From Corythucha ciliata (taxonomy: Eukaryota > Arthropoda > Insecta > Hemiptera > Tingidae), in contig CM075938.1 in the NCBI GenBank assembly GCA_038030265.1, forward strand, positions 6,735,009 through 6,799,008: a stretch of DNA of 64,000 bases, in the 5' to 3' direction. The notes below the pieces were generated by a model that saw nothing but the letters and a program-made list of their open reading frames with translations, was not told where the DNA came from and did no database searches. Shown piece after piece: positions 21,668 through 33,682 of this stretch. Both the position numbers and the translations under genes were made by a program. Positions within the stretch are counted from its first letter, which is position 1. Each line of letters begins with the position of its first letter.

Positions 21668-24348
21668 GGGTGATTCCACTAAAAGTGGCGAAATCAGGGC
21701 TAGCAAGTCTCGATACTTTTTTGGCTACATTGTCAAAGTTTTCCTATCCGAACATGTATTTCCATCACGTACGAACAAAATCTACGCATCAGCAGAAAAG
21801 GGGGCATCGCGGCAATTGTTGATAATCAGCGGTCCAGGGGAATATGCACGTGAACCTGGCGGCACACATATCACTAAACATGACTAAAATGGCGCCATTC
21901 GTTTGTTTACCGTTTGTTTACGTTTGTTTAGCCCAAATTTTCGTTTGTTTAGCCCTGCAAAATACAATTTTTAAAAAAAACAAAATGTGTGCCGCCAACT
22001 TCACGCAACGGCACACATGACCCCAATCGTTTGTTTCGTTACATATTCGGACAGAAAATCGTTTGTTTACGTTTGTTTAACCCAAATTTTCGTTTGTTTA
22101 GCCCAGCAAAACATGTATTTATAAGAAAATACATCATGTGTGCCGCCAACTTCACGCAACGCAACGGCACACATGACCCCAATTTCGTTTGTTTCGTTAC
22201 ATATTCGGACAGAACATTGTTTGTTTACGTTTGTTTAGCCCAAATTTTCGTTTGTTTAGCCCAGCAAAACATGTATTTATAAGAATATAAATCATGTGTG
22301 CCGCCAACTTCACGCAACGGCACACATGACCACAATCGTTTGTTTCGTTACATATTCGGACAGAACATCGTTTGTTTACGTTTGTTTAGCCAAATTTTCG
22401 TTTGTTTAGCCTAGCAAAACATGTATTTATAAGAAAATACATCATGTGTGCCGCCAACTTCACGCAACGGCACACATGACCCCAATCGTTTGTTTCGCTA
22501 CATATTCGGACAGAACTTCGTTTGTTTAGCCCAAATTTTCGTTTGTTTAGCCCTGCAACACACAATTTTTTGAAAAAACAAAATATGTGCCGCCAACTTC
22601 CCGCAACGGCACAATGCACGTGAACCTGGCGGCACACATGTCACTAAACATGACGAAAATGGCGCCTCTCGTTTGTTTACCGTTTGTTTAGCCCTGCAAA
22701 ACATGTATTTGTAAGAAAATACATCATGTGTGAGCCGCCAACTTCCCGCAAGTTGGCGGCACACACATGATGTATTTTGTTATAAATACATGTTTTGCTG
22801 GGCTAAACAAACGAAAATTTTGGCCAAACAAACGTAAATTTGGGCTAAACAAACGTAAATTTGGGCTAAACAAACGTAAACAAACGAAGTTCTGTCCGAA
22901 TGTGTAGCGAAACAAACGATTGGGTCATGTGTGCCGTTGCGTGAAGTTGGCGGCACACATGATGTATTTTCTTATAAATACATGTTTTGCTGGGCTAAAC
23001 AAACGAAAATTTGGGTTAAACAGGCGTAAACAAACGATTTTCTGTCCGTATATGTACGAAACAAACGATTGGGGTCATGTGTGCCGTTGCGTGAAGTTGG
23101 CGGCACACATTTTGTTTTTTAAAAAATTGTATGTTGCAGGGCTAAACAAACGAAAATTTGGGCTAAACAAACGTAAACAAACGAAGTTGTGTCTGAATAT
23201 GTAGCGAAACAAACGATTGGGGTCATGTGTGCCGTTGCGTGAAGTTGGCGGCACACATTTTGTTTTTTAAAAAATTGTATGTTGCAGGGCTAAACAAACG
23301 AAAATTTGGGCTAAACAAACGTAAACAAACGGTAAACAAATGAATGGCGCCATTTTCGTCATGTTTAGTGATATGTGTGCCGCCAGGTTCACGTGCATCA
23401 GGGGAATGACAAAACTAAGAGGGTAGTAATCTCTTCTCCCTCAGCGCTTCTTCTTTTGATTTTGTTTCTTTGGTGCCATGATCGTATTGATATGAATTGA
23501 TCTGTAAGGAAAGATGGAATTGTAATGCAATTTTTCGTAGCTGCGTTGAGCCCCGCTACGTCAGTCAGCATCATCCACGCTTATAAGGTCAAGAAAACGA
23601 AAAGGTAGTTTGCTCACCAAATATCAAGGGAAGAAAATGTCAGCATTTTGACAAAACTCAGTTTTTCCAATTTTTACCCCATCAAAGTAACTTCTTAATG
23701 TGTAAAAGAAATATTTCTGGAGGCTCACCAGCTAACCCAACCAATTTTAGAAGAAACAAAAATCAACTCCTTCAAACAGGCCAGTTATGGGTAACAGGGG
23801 AATGACAGACAATAAAAATACTCACCAAGAACTTGAGCGAAGGTCGTCTAGCACCGACGACACAATGCACATTGAGCTTAAAGCGGGGTTGAGCCGAACC
23901 TTGGAGTAACAGGCCTGCCATCCTCCGTTTTCAAAACGCACATGGCAGTAATAGTTATCCTTCTACTGGGCCAGCAAGATTTCACAGGGGAATGATCCTA
24001 AGCTACTTTTGACTCACAATCGGGAGCATGAGCACCTAAAATCATGAGGATAAAGCTGTCCCCTCAGCTGAGCACATATGAGCCTTTGCAGTTTTCCAGA
24101 GTCTCAAACTGAAAGACTTTTGTTCCTTGAGGCGCACGTGTACAAGAGAATGGACAGACCAGGGGAATGACATTTGGGTCATTTCATAATTTTTTATGTT
24201 ATTGCAGGTCCTCTATTTCAGAAGAAAAAATTAGGATGGTCTCGGGCATGGCGGTGCCTTATGATCCCCCCCCCCTGCTGCAATACTAAACATAGTTTCC
24301 AGGAAAGACGGAAAAGACATGATTTCGCCACTTTTAGTGGAATTACCC
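21668..24348. mobile_element. 2.7-kb TIR element, TTTA target duplication, carrying a nested foldback
   Basis: The ends GGGTGATTCCACTAAAAG and CTTTTAGTGGAATTACCC pair, with one mismatch, for about 28 bp (through TGGCGAAATCA). TTTA flanks both sides (21664-21667, 24349-24352). Without the nested foldback it is about 1.1 kb. Its right half repeats CAGGGGAATGA at 23399, 23795, 23985 and 24160. No transposase frame was found. Both outer flanks are family B minisatellite, so the insertion target is clear. The superfamily is not assigned. Confidence 0.7.
21844..23398. mobile_element. FB-like foldback element with repeat-built arms, 9-bp target duplication
   Basis: The outer ends ATGCACGTGAACCTGGCGG and CCGCCAGGTTCACGTGCAT are perfect inverted repeats, continuing through ATATCACTAAACATGAC and ATGGCGCCATTC. 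The arms are tandem units of about 130-160 bp (CGTTTGTTTAGCCCAAATTT, ACATGTATTTATAAG, TGTGCCGCCAACTTCACGC, GGCACACATGACC). Several are in forward orientation at 21960-22740 and several inverted at 22745-23340. The 9-bp repeat CAGGGGAAT flanks it (21835-21843, 23399-23407). Arms made of tandem repeats plus a 9-bp duplication match the architecture of Drosophila FB elements. Sequence relatedness to FB is not claimed. Small frames here are repeat artefacts. Confidence 0.8.
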
Positions 24349-24352
24349 TTTA

Positions 24353-24830
24353 GCAGGTTTGGCTGATTCAAAAAACTAATTTGGCTTTTTAAAAAACAAA
24401 ATTCACGAATTTGGCTAATTCAAAAACAAATTGTCTCTATTTTTTTTCGCATTGTCGAAATTTGCCCTTTCAAAAACCAAATTTTGTGGGTTTTCGCTCT
24501 TTCAAAGCCAAATTTTTCTTACATGTGGCTACTTCTAAAACCAATTTTAGAGTTTTACGATTAATGAAAACCCAAATTTCATGGAATTAGCCCTTTATTA
24601 TAATTTTGGGTTACTTAAAATACATACTATGGTTCGTTTGGAAACCATATGTCGTGATTTAGGCTCTTTCAGACAACATTTTGCCGCGGATTTCCTCTCT
24701 TTCCGTCGATCCGTCGTTAATTTGGCTCCTTTAAAACTCAATTTTTCACGTATTTTTCCTTATTCATACCACTATTTCGCGTACCTATCTGTTTTCACGG
24801 TTTCGGAGGTGTCTGTCACACCCCTCTGTA
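24353..24830 (+). repeat. Degenerate minisatellite array, family B, forward (right of insertion)
   Basis: Continuation of 21110-21667 with CCCTTTCAAAAACCAAATTT and GCTCTTTCAAAGCCAAATTT units. The 93-codon frame at 24581-24862 is repeat-derived. Confidence 0.6.
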
Positions 24831-25951
24831 GGCTTTGTCGACTCTATTATTTTCATACATAAGAGGACCGTTTAAAAAATTGGCCTTGCAAAAAGTTATC
24901 GCAATTTTTTTTTTTTGTCGTTCGCTCTCATTCTGTATGAGATAAAAAAAACAATTGGAAGAGTTTTGCTATCATTCCAGGAAACGCTGAGGCTAATTTT
25001 CGGGAATGAGTTGATATCGGGGACGGCCACGGTTTTCAAATGGCAACGTTGTTATGGAAATCCCGCCCCCGCCGGTCTACAAAAACATCTATGTCATCCA
25101 AGAATCTACAAATCAAGTTCGAACAAAAAAAAAAAAAAAAAAAAAATGGATGACAAACAAAATGTGTCCGTCCCTGATAGAGTTCTGAAAATCTGATTGG
25201 TTGAAATAATATTAATGTTAACACGCTAACGTTCAGCGATTCAGAGTTACCGCGGTGGCTAAAACTTCCTATTTATAGACAAGTGTCAAACAAATTCAAC
25301 AGAAATCGGTTAAATCACCGGCTGATTCTAAATGAAATCGGCTGGACCTTCTAAAGTTGTTTTCCCCCCAAAAAAAGTGCCTACTTGCTATGTCACGTTT
25401 AATACCTTGTGGAAATAAGCTTTCCAGTTCCCGCCACAAAAGACCAAAATTTCTCGCCTTTGTGAATAATCAGAGTGTGTGTGTTCTATAGTAATCTCCA
25501 AGAATTATAGAGGTACAGGGCGAGGTGGAATTTAATATTGTAAGTCTAGGAATATAAATGTAACTTGAATTTTTCTTCTTGGTTGATTGGAGTTCTGTGG
25601 CACACCTCATTCTTCAGCGATGGATGTTAACTTCATGTTCGTGAATAATAAGGCAACGTATTAATTTCCGAACGTATAATACGAGTACACCGAAATTGTA
25701 TAGTCCGAGGGATCAGAGTTTCTATAAAGCCTTCTGTTATAGGGCTGCGCCTTCAAACCCCCCCCCCACCCATCCTAACAAGTTCGCGTGTATTTAAAAT
25801 CGTCTGAAAAACATTGTTTGAAGCCGGACGTACCGATAACGTGGTGCATGGTGAGATTGGTCTCCCAGGGGTTGGGGGGTGCCAAAATCGGAGAAAAATA
25901 ATTTTCAAGACTATTTACTTATATGTATAGGATGAGGTTTTTTTCTCCCTC
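24831..25951. other. Unassigned intronic sequence
   Basis: AT-rich, with an A run near 25125-25146 and a C run near 25760. No domain or terminal repeat was recognised. Confidence 0.3.
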
Positions 25952-25954
25952 TAA

Positions 25955-26080
25955 GGGCCGCCGCAAATTGAGCCCACGCGCGTGGGTCACCCAAACTCAA
26001 AAAACAGTTAAAAGACTATACATTTTCAACTGTTTTTTGAGCTTGGGTGATACACGCGTGGGTTCAATTTTCGGCGGGCC
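25955..26080. mobile_element. 126-bp MITE with GGGCC ends, TAA target duplication
   Basis: GGGCCGCCGCAAATTGAGCC pairs with the right end (GGTTCAATTTTCGGCGGGCC, inverted). The palindrome continues through CACGCGTGGGT and CTCAAAAAACAGTT around a short loop. TAA lies on both sides (25952-25954, 26081-26083). Confidence 0.8.
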
Positions 26081-26083
26081 TAA

Positions 26084-26579
26084 AGCTCGGGCGAACATTT
26101 TTTTAAATTTATTTTTCGTTTATTTTTTGTCTATAAGCGTACCTTTATATGTATATTTTTTGATTCTTCGGCAACGTTGTCATTTTGTATTTAGTGCCGT
26201 CTACGCGAACATTTGACCATTTACCTACCTATAGCCTGTTGGTTCAATCTCGGGTATGAGTCACAGACAGACTTTTTCGGCTGAGTTTGTGAGTTTACGC
26301 CATAAAATTACTTACCAGTTTTTTTAAGCCAAGGAACTAAATTTGACTGTTTCCAGTCCAAAATAAGAGTATTTGCACAAGAAATGTCAATTTTCATGGT
26401 TAAGGTAGCAAATCGCGAGAAACAGCAAAATTTGTTACTTCTGGGCTTGAATCCGAGGGGGGTGGGGAGGACAACGCGGACGCTGTCAAAACGTCGCTTT
26501 GACTAACGTCCAAGCGGGCTTTACACAGCTAAATTGGATTCCCCCCCCCCCTACAGGAGATGAGAAACCCCGCGGATTG
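26084..26579. other. Unassigned intronic sequence
   Basis: No open frame or repeat structure was seen, apart from a C run near 26545. Confidence 0.25.
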
Positions 26580-27870
26580 TTTTTGAAAGCAGCGAATTTG
26601 ACCGTGTTTGAAGTTGCCAAAGGAGGGAATGTTGAAGTCAAAATTGGTCTTTTGAGGCGTAGTTAAATCTGTGAATGTGGGTTTTTTGAAAGAACTAAAC
26701 TTAACCCGTGAAATTAGCCATTTAAAGAAGCCAATAGGGTGCGAAATTGATTTTTGTTAGCGCCTAAGCCATGAATTTAATTCATAAAAGAACCAAACCC
26801 ACAAAGTTTGGTTTTGGGAAAGTGCCAAACCGTTGGAATTTGGTTTTATGGAAGAATCAAACCCACGAATTTGATCAATTGGAGAATCACCCCTTGAAAC
26901 ACATTTTAAAGGAGAGACATTTTTCAAATAAAGTTTTGAAATAGACGAAGGCGTGCAATATTTGTTTAGAAGTGCTGAAAACGCAAATAAAGTGGTACTT
27001 TAAAGATCCACAAAACAGAGAAAATTGGTTATTAAATAGCCGAACCCACAAAATTGATATTTTGGTTTTTCTGGAAGAGCCAGACCCTCAGAATAGGTCT
27101 TGACGAGCCAAAATTGCGAAATTTTTTTGCGAAACGGGTTTTGGCCGCGAATTTGAATTTTTATAGAGCTTGAGGCTTGAGCTAGAGGTTGAAACTCCAC
27201 AAAATTCTTCTTCTGAAACAACGAAATTTGCGAAATTGTTTTATTTTTCAATTGCTGAAATTGCCGCGAAAATAGATTTTCGGAAAGCCAAACCCGTTAA
27301 ATTGGTTTTATTCCGATCTAAATCGTGGAAAGAGGGTTTTTCAAGAGCTAATTTGGCTCTTAAATTGGTTCACTCTCTTGTTAGTAAGTCCAGTGTTTGT
27401 TGGGGGGGGGGGGGCGAGTCGATCCTCCGCAAAATTGGTTTTTAATGGGTTTAATTTTGAAGTTGTTAAATCCGTGAGGTTCATCTTTTTATAGAAGCCA
27501 ATCCCACGAAATTGGTGTCTAACGTGCCATATCCGCCAAATTTGTTGGGGGGGGGGGCAAACCACCAAGACTAGTTTTTAACGAGCCAAAGGTGAAATTT
27601 GTTCTCGAATTAGCCAAACCACAGCAACATTATTATGTTCTGTACTTCTGAAAGTGCTGAAATCGCGTTTGGAACTTCTAAAAATAGCAGAATTTCATTT
27701 ATGAGCTTCATGGGAGGCCTCAAACGCGTGAAATTGCTGTTTTTGAACCCAGTAATAATGCATTTGTGAAAGGATCAACCCGAAAATTTTTTTTTTTTTT
27801 TTAGTTAGTCAATCCAATGGAATTGGATTCTTGAATGTTCAAATCCGCGAAATTGAGTTGTGTGTATCCA
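26580..27870 (-). repeat. Degenerate minisatellite array, family B, inverted
   Basis: Long run of units reading GAAATTGGTTTTTGAAAGAG and GCCAAACCCACGAAATT on the plus strand, the reverse complement of the family B unit. G runs occur at 27401-27413 and 27546-27555. Confidence 0.65.
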
Positions 27871-28239
27871 AAATCCACATGGGCGACGTGGTTCTTTGGA
27901 TTCATTTTTTCTTCATTCGAGTTTTAGTGCATTTCATTCTGAAAATGCACTATTGTTCTCGTCGTGATGGTGGCAAACATGGGTCATGTCATGTTTTTTT
28001 CATGTTTCAGAACCTCTAGAACACGAATTCAGTGGTCTCCAGAATTCATATACAGGGTGGAAGGGGATAAGTGTGACAAAAATTTTTGGGCGATAGTAGG
28101 CCTCATTTGCGACCGAAATTACCATATACACCATGGTCCGAAAATCAATACCCTTCGAGATATGATTTTTCTAACGATTTTTAAGGCTTACATAATTTTT
28201 TTAAACTAACGGCGAGAAACTCGCATTTAATTTGAATTT

Positions 28240-29165
28240 TTGCAACTTTTGGTGATGGATTCGGAAAGAGGACACTATTTTCTGTCAGGATTAGCCATTT
28301 TCGATAGACGTTACTATTTTATGTGCCCTTAAATGCGGCTCAAAGTCGTGCTAATCGGGGAATTAATTTTTTTCAAAAAAAGTCAGTCCCCGTTTGTCCA
28401 CACTAAATCTGAGTGAACGGACAACCCGTGATTCAGAAAAACATCTTCAAAGTGTCCTTTACAAAAATAGTCACAAGCGTTTTCTTAGTTGTTTGGAGAT
28501 TTTTCGTCAGAAATGACGATTTCTTAGAAAAAATAATGATTTTTGTCTTCAAAATCGCTTGTTTTTACCTGAAAAATTTGAACAAGTATTGTGATTTTAA
28601 CGTGATAAAAAGCACTAAAACCTAATCCAAAGCTATACGTTGAATCAAACTGATTATGCCCGCCTACCAAAGTAACAAAAAATGTCGCTCCGGGAGCTGG
28701 GGTGTCGGACTGTCGGATAGAGTACATTTCACGAAATACGAATTTCGTTAATTTAACTAAATTTGCGATTATTCAGCAAGAACGGCTATAAAAATGTAGA
28801 GTAACAACGTGAAATGTTCATTAATGCCGAATAATAGCTAAATAAATAAAAACGTCGAAACTTGTAGAAGTGTAATGCACTTAACCCGACAGCCGGCGGC
28901 CGGAGCGACATTTTTTGTTACTTTGATAGACGGGCATAATCAGTTGTATTCAACGTATAGCTTTGGATTAGGTTTTAGTGCTTTTTATCACGTTAAAATC
29001 ACAAAACTTGTTCAAATTTTTCAGGTCAAAACAAGCGATTTTGAAGAGAAAAATCATTATTTTTTCTAAGAAATCGTCATTTCTGACGAAAAATCTCCAA
29101 ACAACTAAGAAAACGCTTGTGACTATTTTTGTAAAGGACACTTTGAAGATGTTTTTCTGAATCAC
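28240..29165. repeat. Palindrome family F, best-preserved uninterrupted member
   Basis: GTGATTCAGAAAAACATC (28430) is answered by its reverse complement ending at 29163. The arms match closely over about 360 bp to the central hairpin (about 28676-28922: GTCGCTCCGGGAGC opposite GGCCGGAGCGAC). The outer left segment 28240-28425 matches 9825-10005 inverted. It carries the MITE-free site CACTAAATCT at 28401-28410. Frames of 60-70 codons in the two arms are mirror images and not genes. Confidence 0.75.
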
Positions 29166-29506
29166 AAATTGTCTGAGGCTTATTGAAGCTTACAAAAACA
29201 ACAGAGTCCTGTGGGATCATTTCCGAAAAAATAGCCATTATTAGTGCCGCTCCTCCCATCAACAACAGAGATAAGTCTTGCTCTCGAGAACTCATCGCAC
29301 TAATTCACGGAGACCGACTGAATGGTGGAAAGAACGTCCCTGGTTCGTGCTGTGTTTCCTTTTCCTATGGCTCGTAGCGTGTCCGTGGGGAAAAAAATTT
29401 CGACGAGCGCAACACGAGCGGCTCGCGAGCCGCTCGGCTCAGGCTCGGCTCGCAAGTGTATACGCGCCTTTAGAGATACTCGGACTTTTCCCACAAATAG
29501 CAACCC
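29166..29506. other. Unassigned sequence with GC-rich block
   Basis: Includes CGAGCGGCTCGCGAGCCGCTCGG near 29420 (a tight inverted repeat split as CGAGCGGCTCG and CGAGCCGCTCG) and GTGTATACGCGCCTTTAG, which looks like one end of another TIR element. Its partner was not found. Confidence 0.35.
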
Positions 29507-29509
29507 TTA

Positions 29510-30160
29510 GGGCCCATTCAGACGGGCGCACGTGAGCGCGCTCACGAGAGCCGCTTGAACTGGCTCAGTGTGAAAGGGTCCGGCTCATGAGCTCGCTCAA
29601 GACGCCCCTCCTTTTTACGATTACTTCCACCCGTGCTCTAGCCGCTGTTCATGTAGAAAATGTGGCAGTGTAGAGTGTAGTTCAGCTTACTGGTAATGGA
29701 GGCAAACAGAGTGATTGCCTTTTCTGCTGCTGCATATTGTTTAATTGCAAAGAAAAAAAAAAAGAATAGAAGGAGGAGATTTTGGTGCCATCCCCTAACC
29801 AGCTCTAGGTTGAAGTTAGGTGCATTTGCTTGCACCTAACTGTTCACAACTGTTCAACTGTTCAATAAACTGTGTCCTTCCTTGTTACACCACGTGTCAC
29901 GTGTCAGCGTCAGCGAAAAATTCAAGAAAGCAAAAGTGAAAACAGAAAGAGCGAGCTCAGGCTTGAGCTCGTGTGAATGGCTCCATAGACTTCTTTGTAA
30001 ACCCAACCGCTGGCGGTCGTAGGGGAGACCCGCTGTACGGCTCGTGAGCCGGTGAGCCGGCTCACAGAGCTCCCGTCTGAAAGCCCCCATTATATCTTGT
30101 GTAAAGTTAACCGCTCCAGCTCTCGTGAGCGCGCTCACGTGCACCCGTCTGAAAGGGGCC
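29510..30160. mobile_element. 651-bp TIR element with GGGCC-type ends
   Basis: GGGCCCATTCAGACGGG pairs with CCCGTCTGAAAGGGGCC at the right end, continuing through GCACGTGAGCGCGCTCACG. The flanks are TTA on the left and TAA on the right, so only TA is strictly duplicated. The interior holds GC-rich GAGCCGGCTCACAG-like repeats next to each end and no coding frame. Confidence 0.75.
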
Positions 30161-30163
30161 TAA

Positions 30164-30890
30164 GTGGAAAATAAATTAATTTTTAAACATAACACCAGAC
30201 TACGCCTATTCCCCTAGCTCTCCTCATGAGCCACATATGCACCACCCACCCGATTCAGCGCTAGCGTGATATGCGCACCAACCGCTACTCGATTCAGCGA
30301 GAAAAAACAAGTAAAACCCTCCCCTTATTCCACCAAACTGTGAAGATTTGGCAGTCATTCAATAATTGAGCAAGATAAAAAAAAACACCTATTTTTTTCA
30401 ATCAGACGCGGTTATCTCACCTATTCGATTTTTTAATTTAAAAAATGACTAGACCTAATGAAAGCTGAGGTTCTACGCCAACTTTTAAGATTGAAGTGTA
30501 CGATTAACCGACAGATTCAGTCGGAGTTGAAAACGTTTGAAAATTCTGCAAATTTTCGTAATTCCTCACATTTTAAATCAGGCTCATTTTTCGTCCCCTG
30601 AATCCTACATTAAAAATAATATTTAGCACTGGGAAGATGGTAAATTTAACGCTCTTTCCAACAGTGTATTCAGATTTGATTTTCGGCTAGAAATAAGCGA
30701 GTTACAGTCGTTTTAGTAACGTGATGTCAATAACACGAAAAAAATATTAAAAGTGAAAAAAGTCGGACTTCGTGCGGGGTGAATTTTTTTTTTTGCAGAG
30801 GACAACTTTTGCCGCAAATGAGTTGCAGAATCGAACCCTGGCCGGTGGTGCGACCTTAACGTTAACACCCTGTATACCTATATGTTTATA
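30164..30890. other. Unassigned intronic sequence
   Basis: No gene. A B-box-like GGTTCGATTCT lies on the minus strand at 30826-30836 beside GTCGCACCACC, possibly another tRNA-derived relic, but no cloverleaf could be drawn. Confidence 0.3.
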
Positions 30891-30892
30891 TA

Positions 30893-32200
30893 CAAGGGTG
30901 GTCGGTTTTTTCTGTATTTTTCAACGAAAAACTGCTATTTCTCAGCTTCTACTTCACTTTTTTTCAAAAGTAATGGCAGTTTCGTAATCTACGGAAAATT
31001 TTCTATGGGATGAATGCAAAATCAATATTCTAAATTGTCAATAAAGTCGCCTAAAAACGTAACGTTTTCGTTGCGTCAATGCAAAAAAACAAACAATTTG
31101 ACTTCAAAAAACAATTTACTGTGTCGCCAAAAATTGCTTCACACGTTGTCAAGCGTCATAAAAACTTCTCCGTTTTCCCAGCTTTCCAACGGTGTACTCG
31201 AAAGTGGAATTATCTCACTCCTTTGACAAAAAAATTCGAAAAGAAGCGAAAAAGTCACATTTTGGGCTAAAAATGTGAATGATAACAGGTGCCAAAATTC
31301 ATTTGAACTGCTCTCTTTCTTGAGAAATCCAAGCTCTGCCATATAGTAAAAATTAAAATAATATTGCATTTGAAGAATAAACAACAAATTTACTCACAAC
31401 CAACTCAAAAATTATAAAAATGACAAAGAAGTGTGCGCATTTAGGGCACCTGCTGGTTTTTTATTTAAGTAGCGAAAAAGTCATACATTTTGGGCTAAAA
31501 ATATGAATAATGACGGGCACGAGAAATGAGAAAACGAGCAGGAGAGTGCATCAGGAATGGAGGCGGGCACTTCGAGCAGCTGCTTAAATAAAAAACCAGC
31601 AGACGCCCTAAATTCGCACACCTCTTCGTCCATTTTATTAATTTTTTATTTGTTGTTTATTCTTCAAATGCAATGTTATTTTAATTTTTCCTGTGCCAGA
31701 GCTTGGATTTCTCAAGAAAGAGAGCAAAACAAATGAATTTTGGCACCTGTTATTATTCATATTGTTAGCCCAAAATGTGACTTTTTCGCTTCTTTTCGAA
31801 TTTTTTTGTCAAAGGAGTGAGATAATTCCACTTTCGAGTACACCGTTGGAAAGTTTTTAAGACGCTTGACAACGTGTGAAGCAATTTTTGGCGACACAGT
31901 AAATTGTTGTTTGAAGTCAAATTTTTGTTTTTTTGCATTGACGCAACGAAAACGTTACGTTTTTAGGTGCTTTTGACCATTTAGAATATTGATTTTGCAT
32001 TCCTCCCATAGAAAATTTTCCGTAGAAGCTGAGAAATAGCAGGTTTTCGTTGAAAAATACAGTTGCGCCTAAAAATCACTAAAAAAAATATTACTCGAAA
32101 ACAAAAAGAGATAGGCCACTATCCGAATAGGACTTTTTTATCCCATTTTCGGTCTACTATTACCCAATTTTTTTTTTGCTACTCAAAACCGACCACCCTG
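30893..32200. repeat. 1.3-kb foldback palindrome
   Basis: CAAGGGTGGTCGG at the left end and CCGACCACCCTG at the right. The arms pair for about 600 bp, for example TGCTATTTCTCAGCTTCTAC with GAAGCTGAGAAATAGCA, and CACCTGCTGGTTTTTTATTT with AAATAAAAAACCAGCAG, around a centre near 31530. TATA flanks both sides (30889-30892, 32201-32204), a weak call in AT-rich DNA. The right arm has about 110 extra bases near 32060-32185. Confidence 0.7.
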
Positions 32201-32408
32201 TATACATATAAGCTTATGGCCGTTTTCTTGTTAGCACGATAACTCTCGAAGAAATTAATTAAGCGGAACGCGCTCTGGCACAAAAATCAGTAGTAATAAC
32301 ACCCCGGTCAGTATTGCATTTGGGCCAAATCGGTCAAGGTGGAGGGGGGGATAGGGGTTGAAATGGTAAAAAAATCACCAGTTGATTCTAGAAGTATCAT
32401 ATTCAGTA

Positions 32409-33682
32409 CGTATACTCCATGTTAGACTAGCCTTTGATTTCCATTTTAATTTTTTGAAGAAGTCAAGTGGGATGTGGGTGATTCCCGTTAGGTTCAGCTT
32501 AAACAAACCCCAGCAGCAAACAGTACGAGGAAGGGTCAAACAAATCATGGTCTCAACGTTATTACTTGTGGGGCGGCTTAGGGTTATCCGTGTACGAAAT
32601 GAAATGCACTCTTTCCGACCGGCAGCTGCCGGAGCGAAATTTTTAACAGTCGCATCGATTTTTTTCGGAAATGCTTCGTTTGGGACTTTAATTATTCATT
32701 TCTTGTACATATAATTACGTTTACTCGGCAACTATAAAATCCACTCGCCTTATAATGTATTAATGAAAAATATCCATTACTCGCTTTTCCTCTTTGTGCA
32801 CGAGCCATTACGCCATTCGGTGCGTTCGCGCGTTGTTTCCTTTACAACATAATTTAATTAATTGAAGCCCGCGAGCAAAAGATTGAGAAGATTGAATGCC
32901 ACCCGTACAGTTTTTTTCTTCTTTTTTAAATCCAACGACCGATTTCCTGTGCCCGTGAGCGTATAAAATCCCCCTATAGCCCGCGCCATTCAAGAGGCAG
33001 GACTTGATGGCTCAAGTTGGCGACGAGGGAAATATAGAAGATGACCGTGATCCCTCTGAAAGTTCTAATACATATTTATAACCTAAACAAGCCCATCTAA
33101 TAAAGGGGATAATAATAATAATAATAAAAACAGGTTGTTCGCGAAGCAACGGATATCAATTAAAGATTCAAGATTTTACCTAATAAACCTTTGTCTTAAT
33201 TACTTGTTGCGAATCCGTTATTCAAATATTGTCTGGTAGTCCCACGCTCGCCAGACACAATGTCATTCGCTGTTTCCAGTAAATGACCTACGTGGGCACC
33301 TATAGTGAGAGGATAAAAAAAAAGAGTGGAAAATGCAGGGACTTCAGAATGAGTCACTAACAGTGAAAAATGGCTTGTGGTGTGGAACAGTCAGTACAAA
33401 AATTGTTTCGCGAATCGATTTTTTTAAAAAAACAAAGATCTTAACATTTTCCTGTGAACAGTAGCAAATACCGAGAAATAATAAAATAAACAAACATGCG
33501 GAACAAACCAATCCGACCCTTTTCAAATAAGGCCAGTGGGTTAGAAATGTGAGTCGACCAATTTACTTTCTAATAAGAGAATTAAAAAAAAAAACGTCAA
33601 GAACAAGGCGCCACATTCGTTTTGTGCATTCTATCGCGTCATTAGTTGACTATTCTCAAAACCGTTTGCTAGGGTTTTTGGA
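32409..33682 (+). repeat. 1.27-kb tandem duplication, copy 1
   Basis: Starts CGTATACTCCATGTTAGAC and is followed without a gap by copy 2 at an offset of 1274 bp. It includes CCGACCGGCAGCTGCCGGAG (a hairpin like that in palindrome family F), TATAAAATCC near 32965 and an ATAATAATAATA run. Nothing clearly coding. A 61-codon minus frame occurs identically in both copies. Confidence 0.85.

Noticed and set aside
21989..23204. Repeated frames containing CVKLAAH and FVCLR peptides, considered as a repeat protein
   Set aside because: They are translations of the tandem units in the FB-like foldback, and mirror images occur on both strands.
30824..30850. tRNA gene on the minus strand
   Set aside because: Only a B-box-like GGTTCGATTCT is visible; no acceptor stem, anticodon arm or D-arm could be paired.
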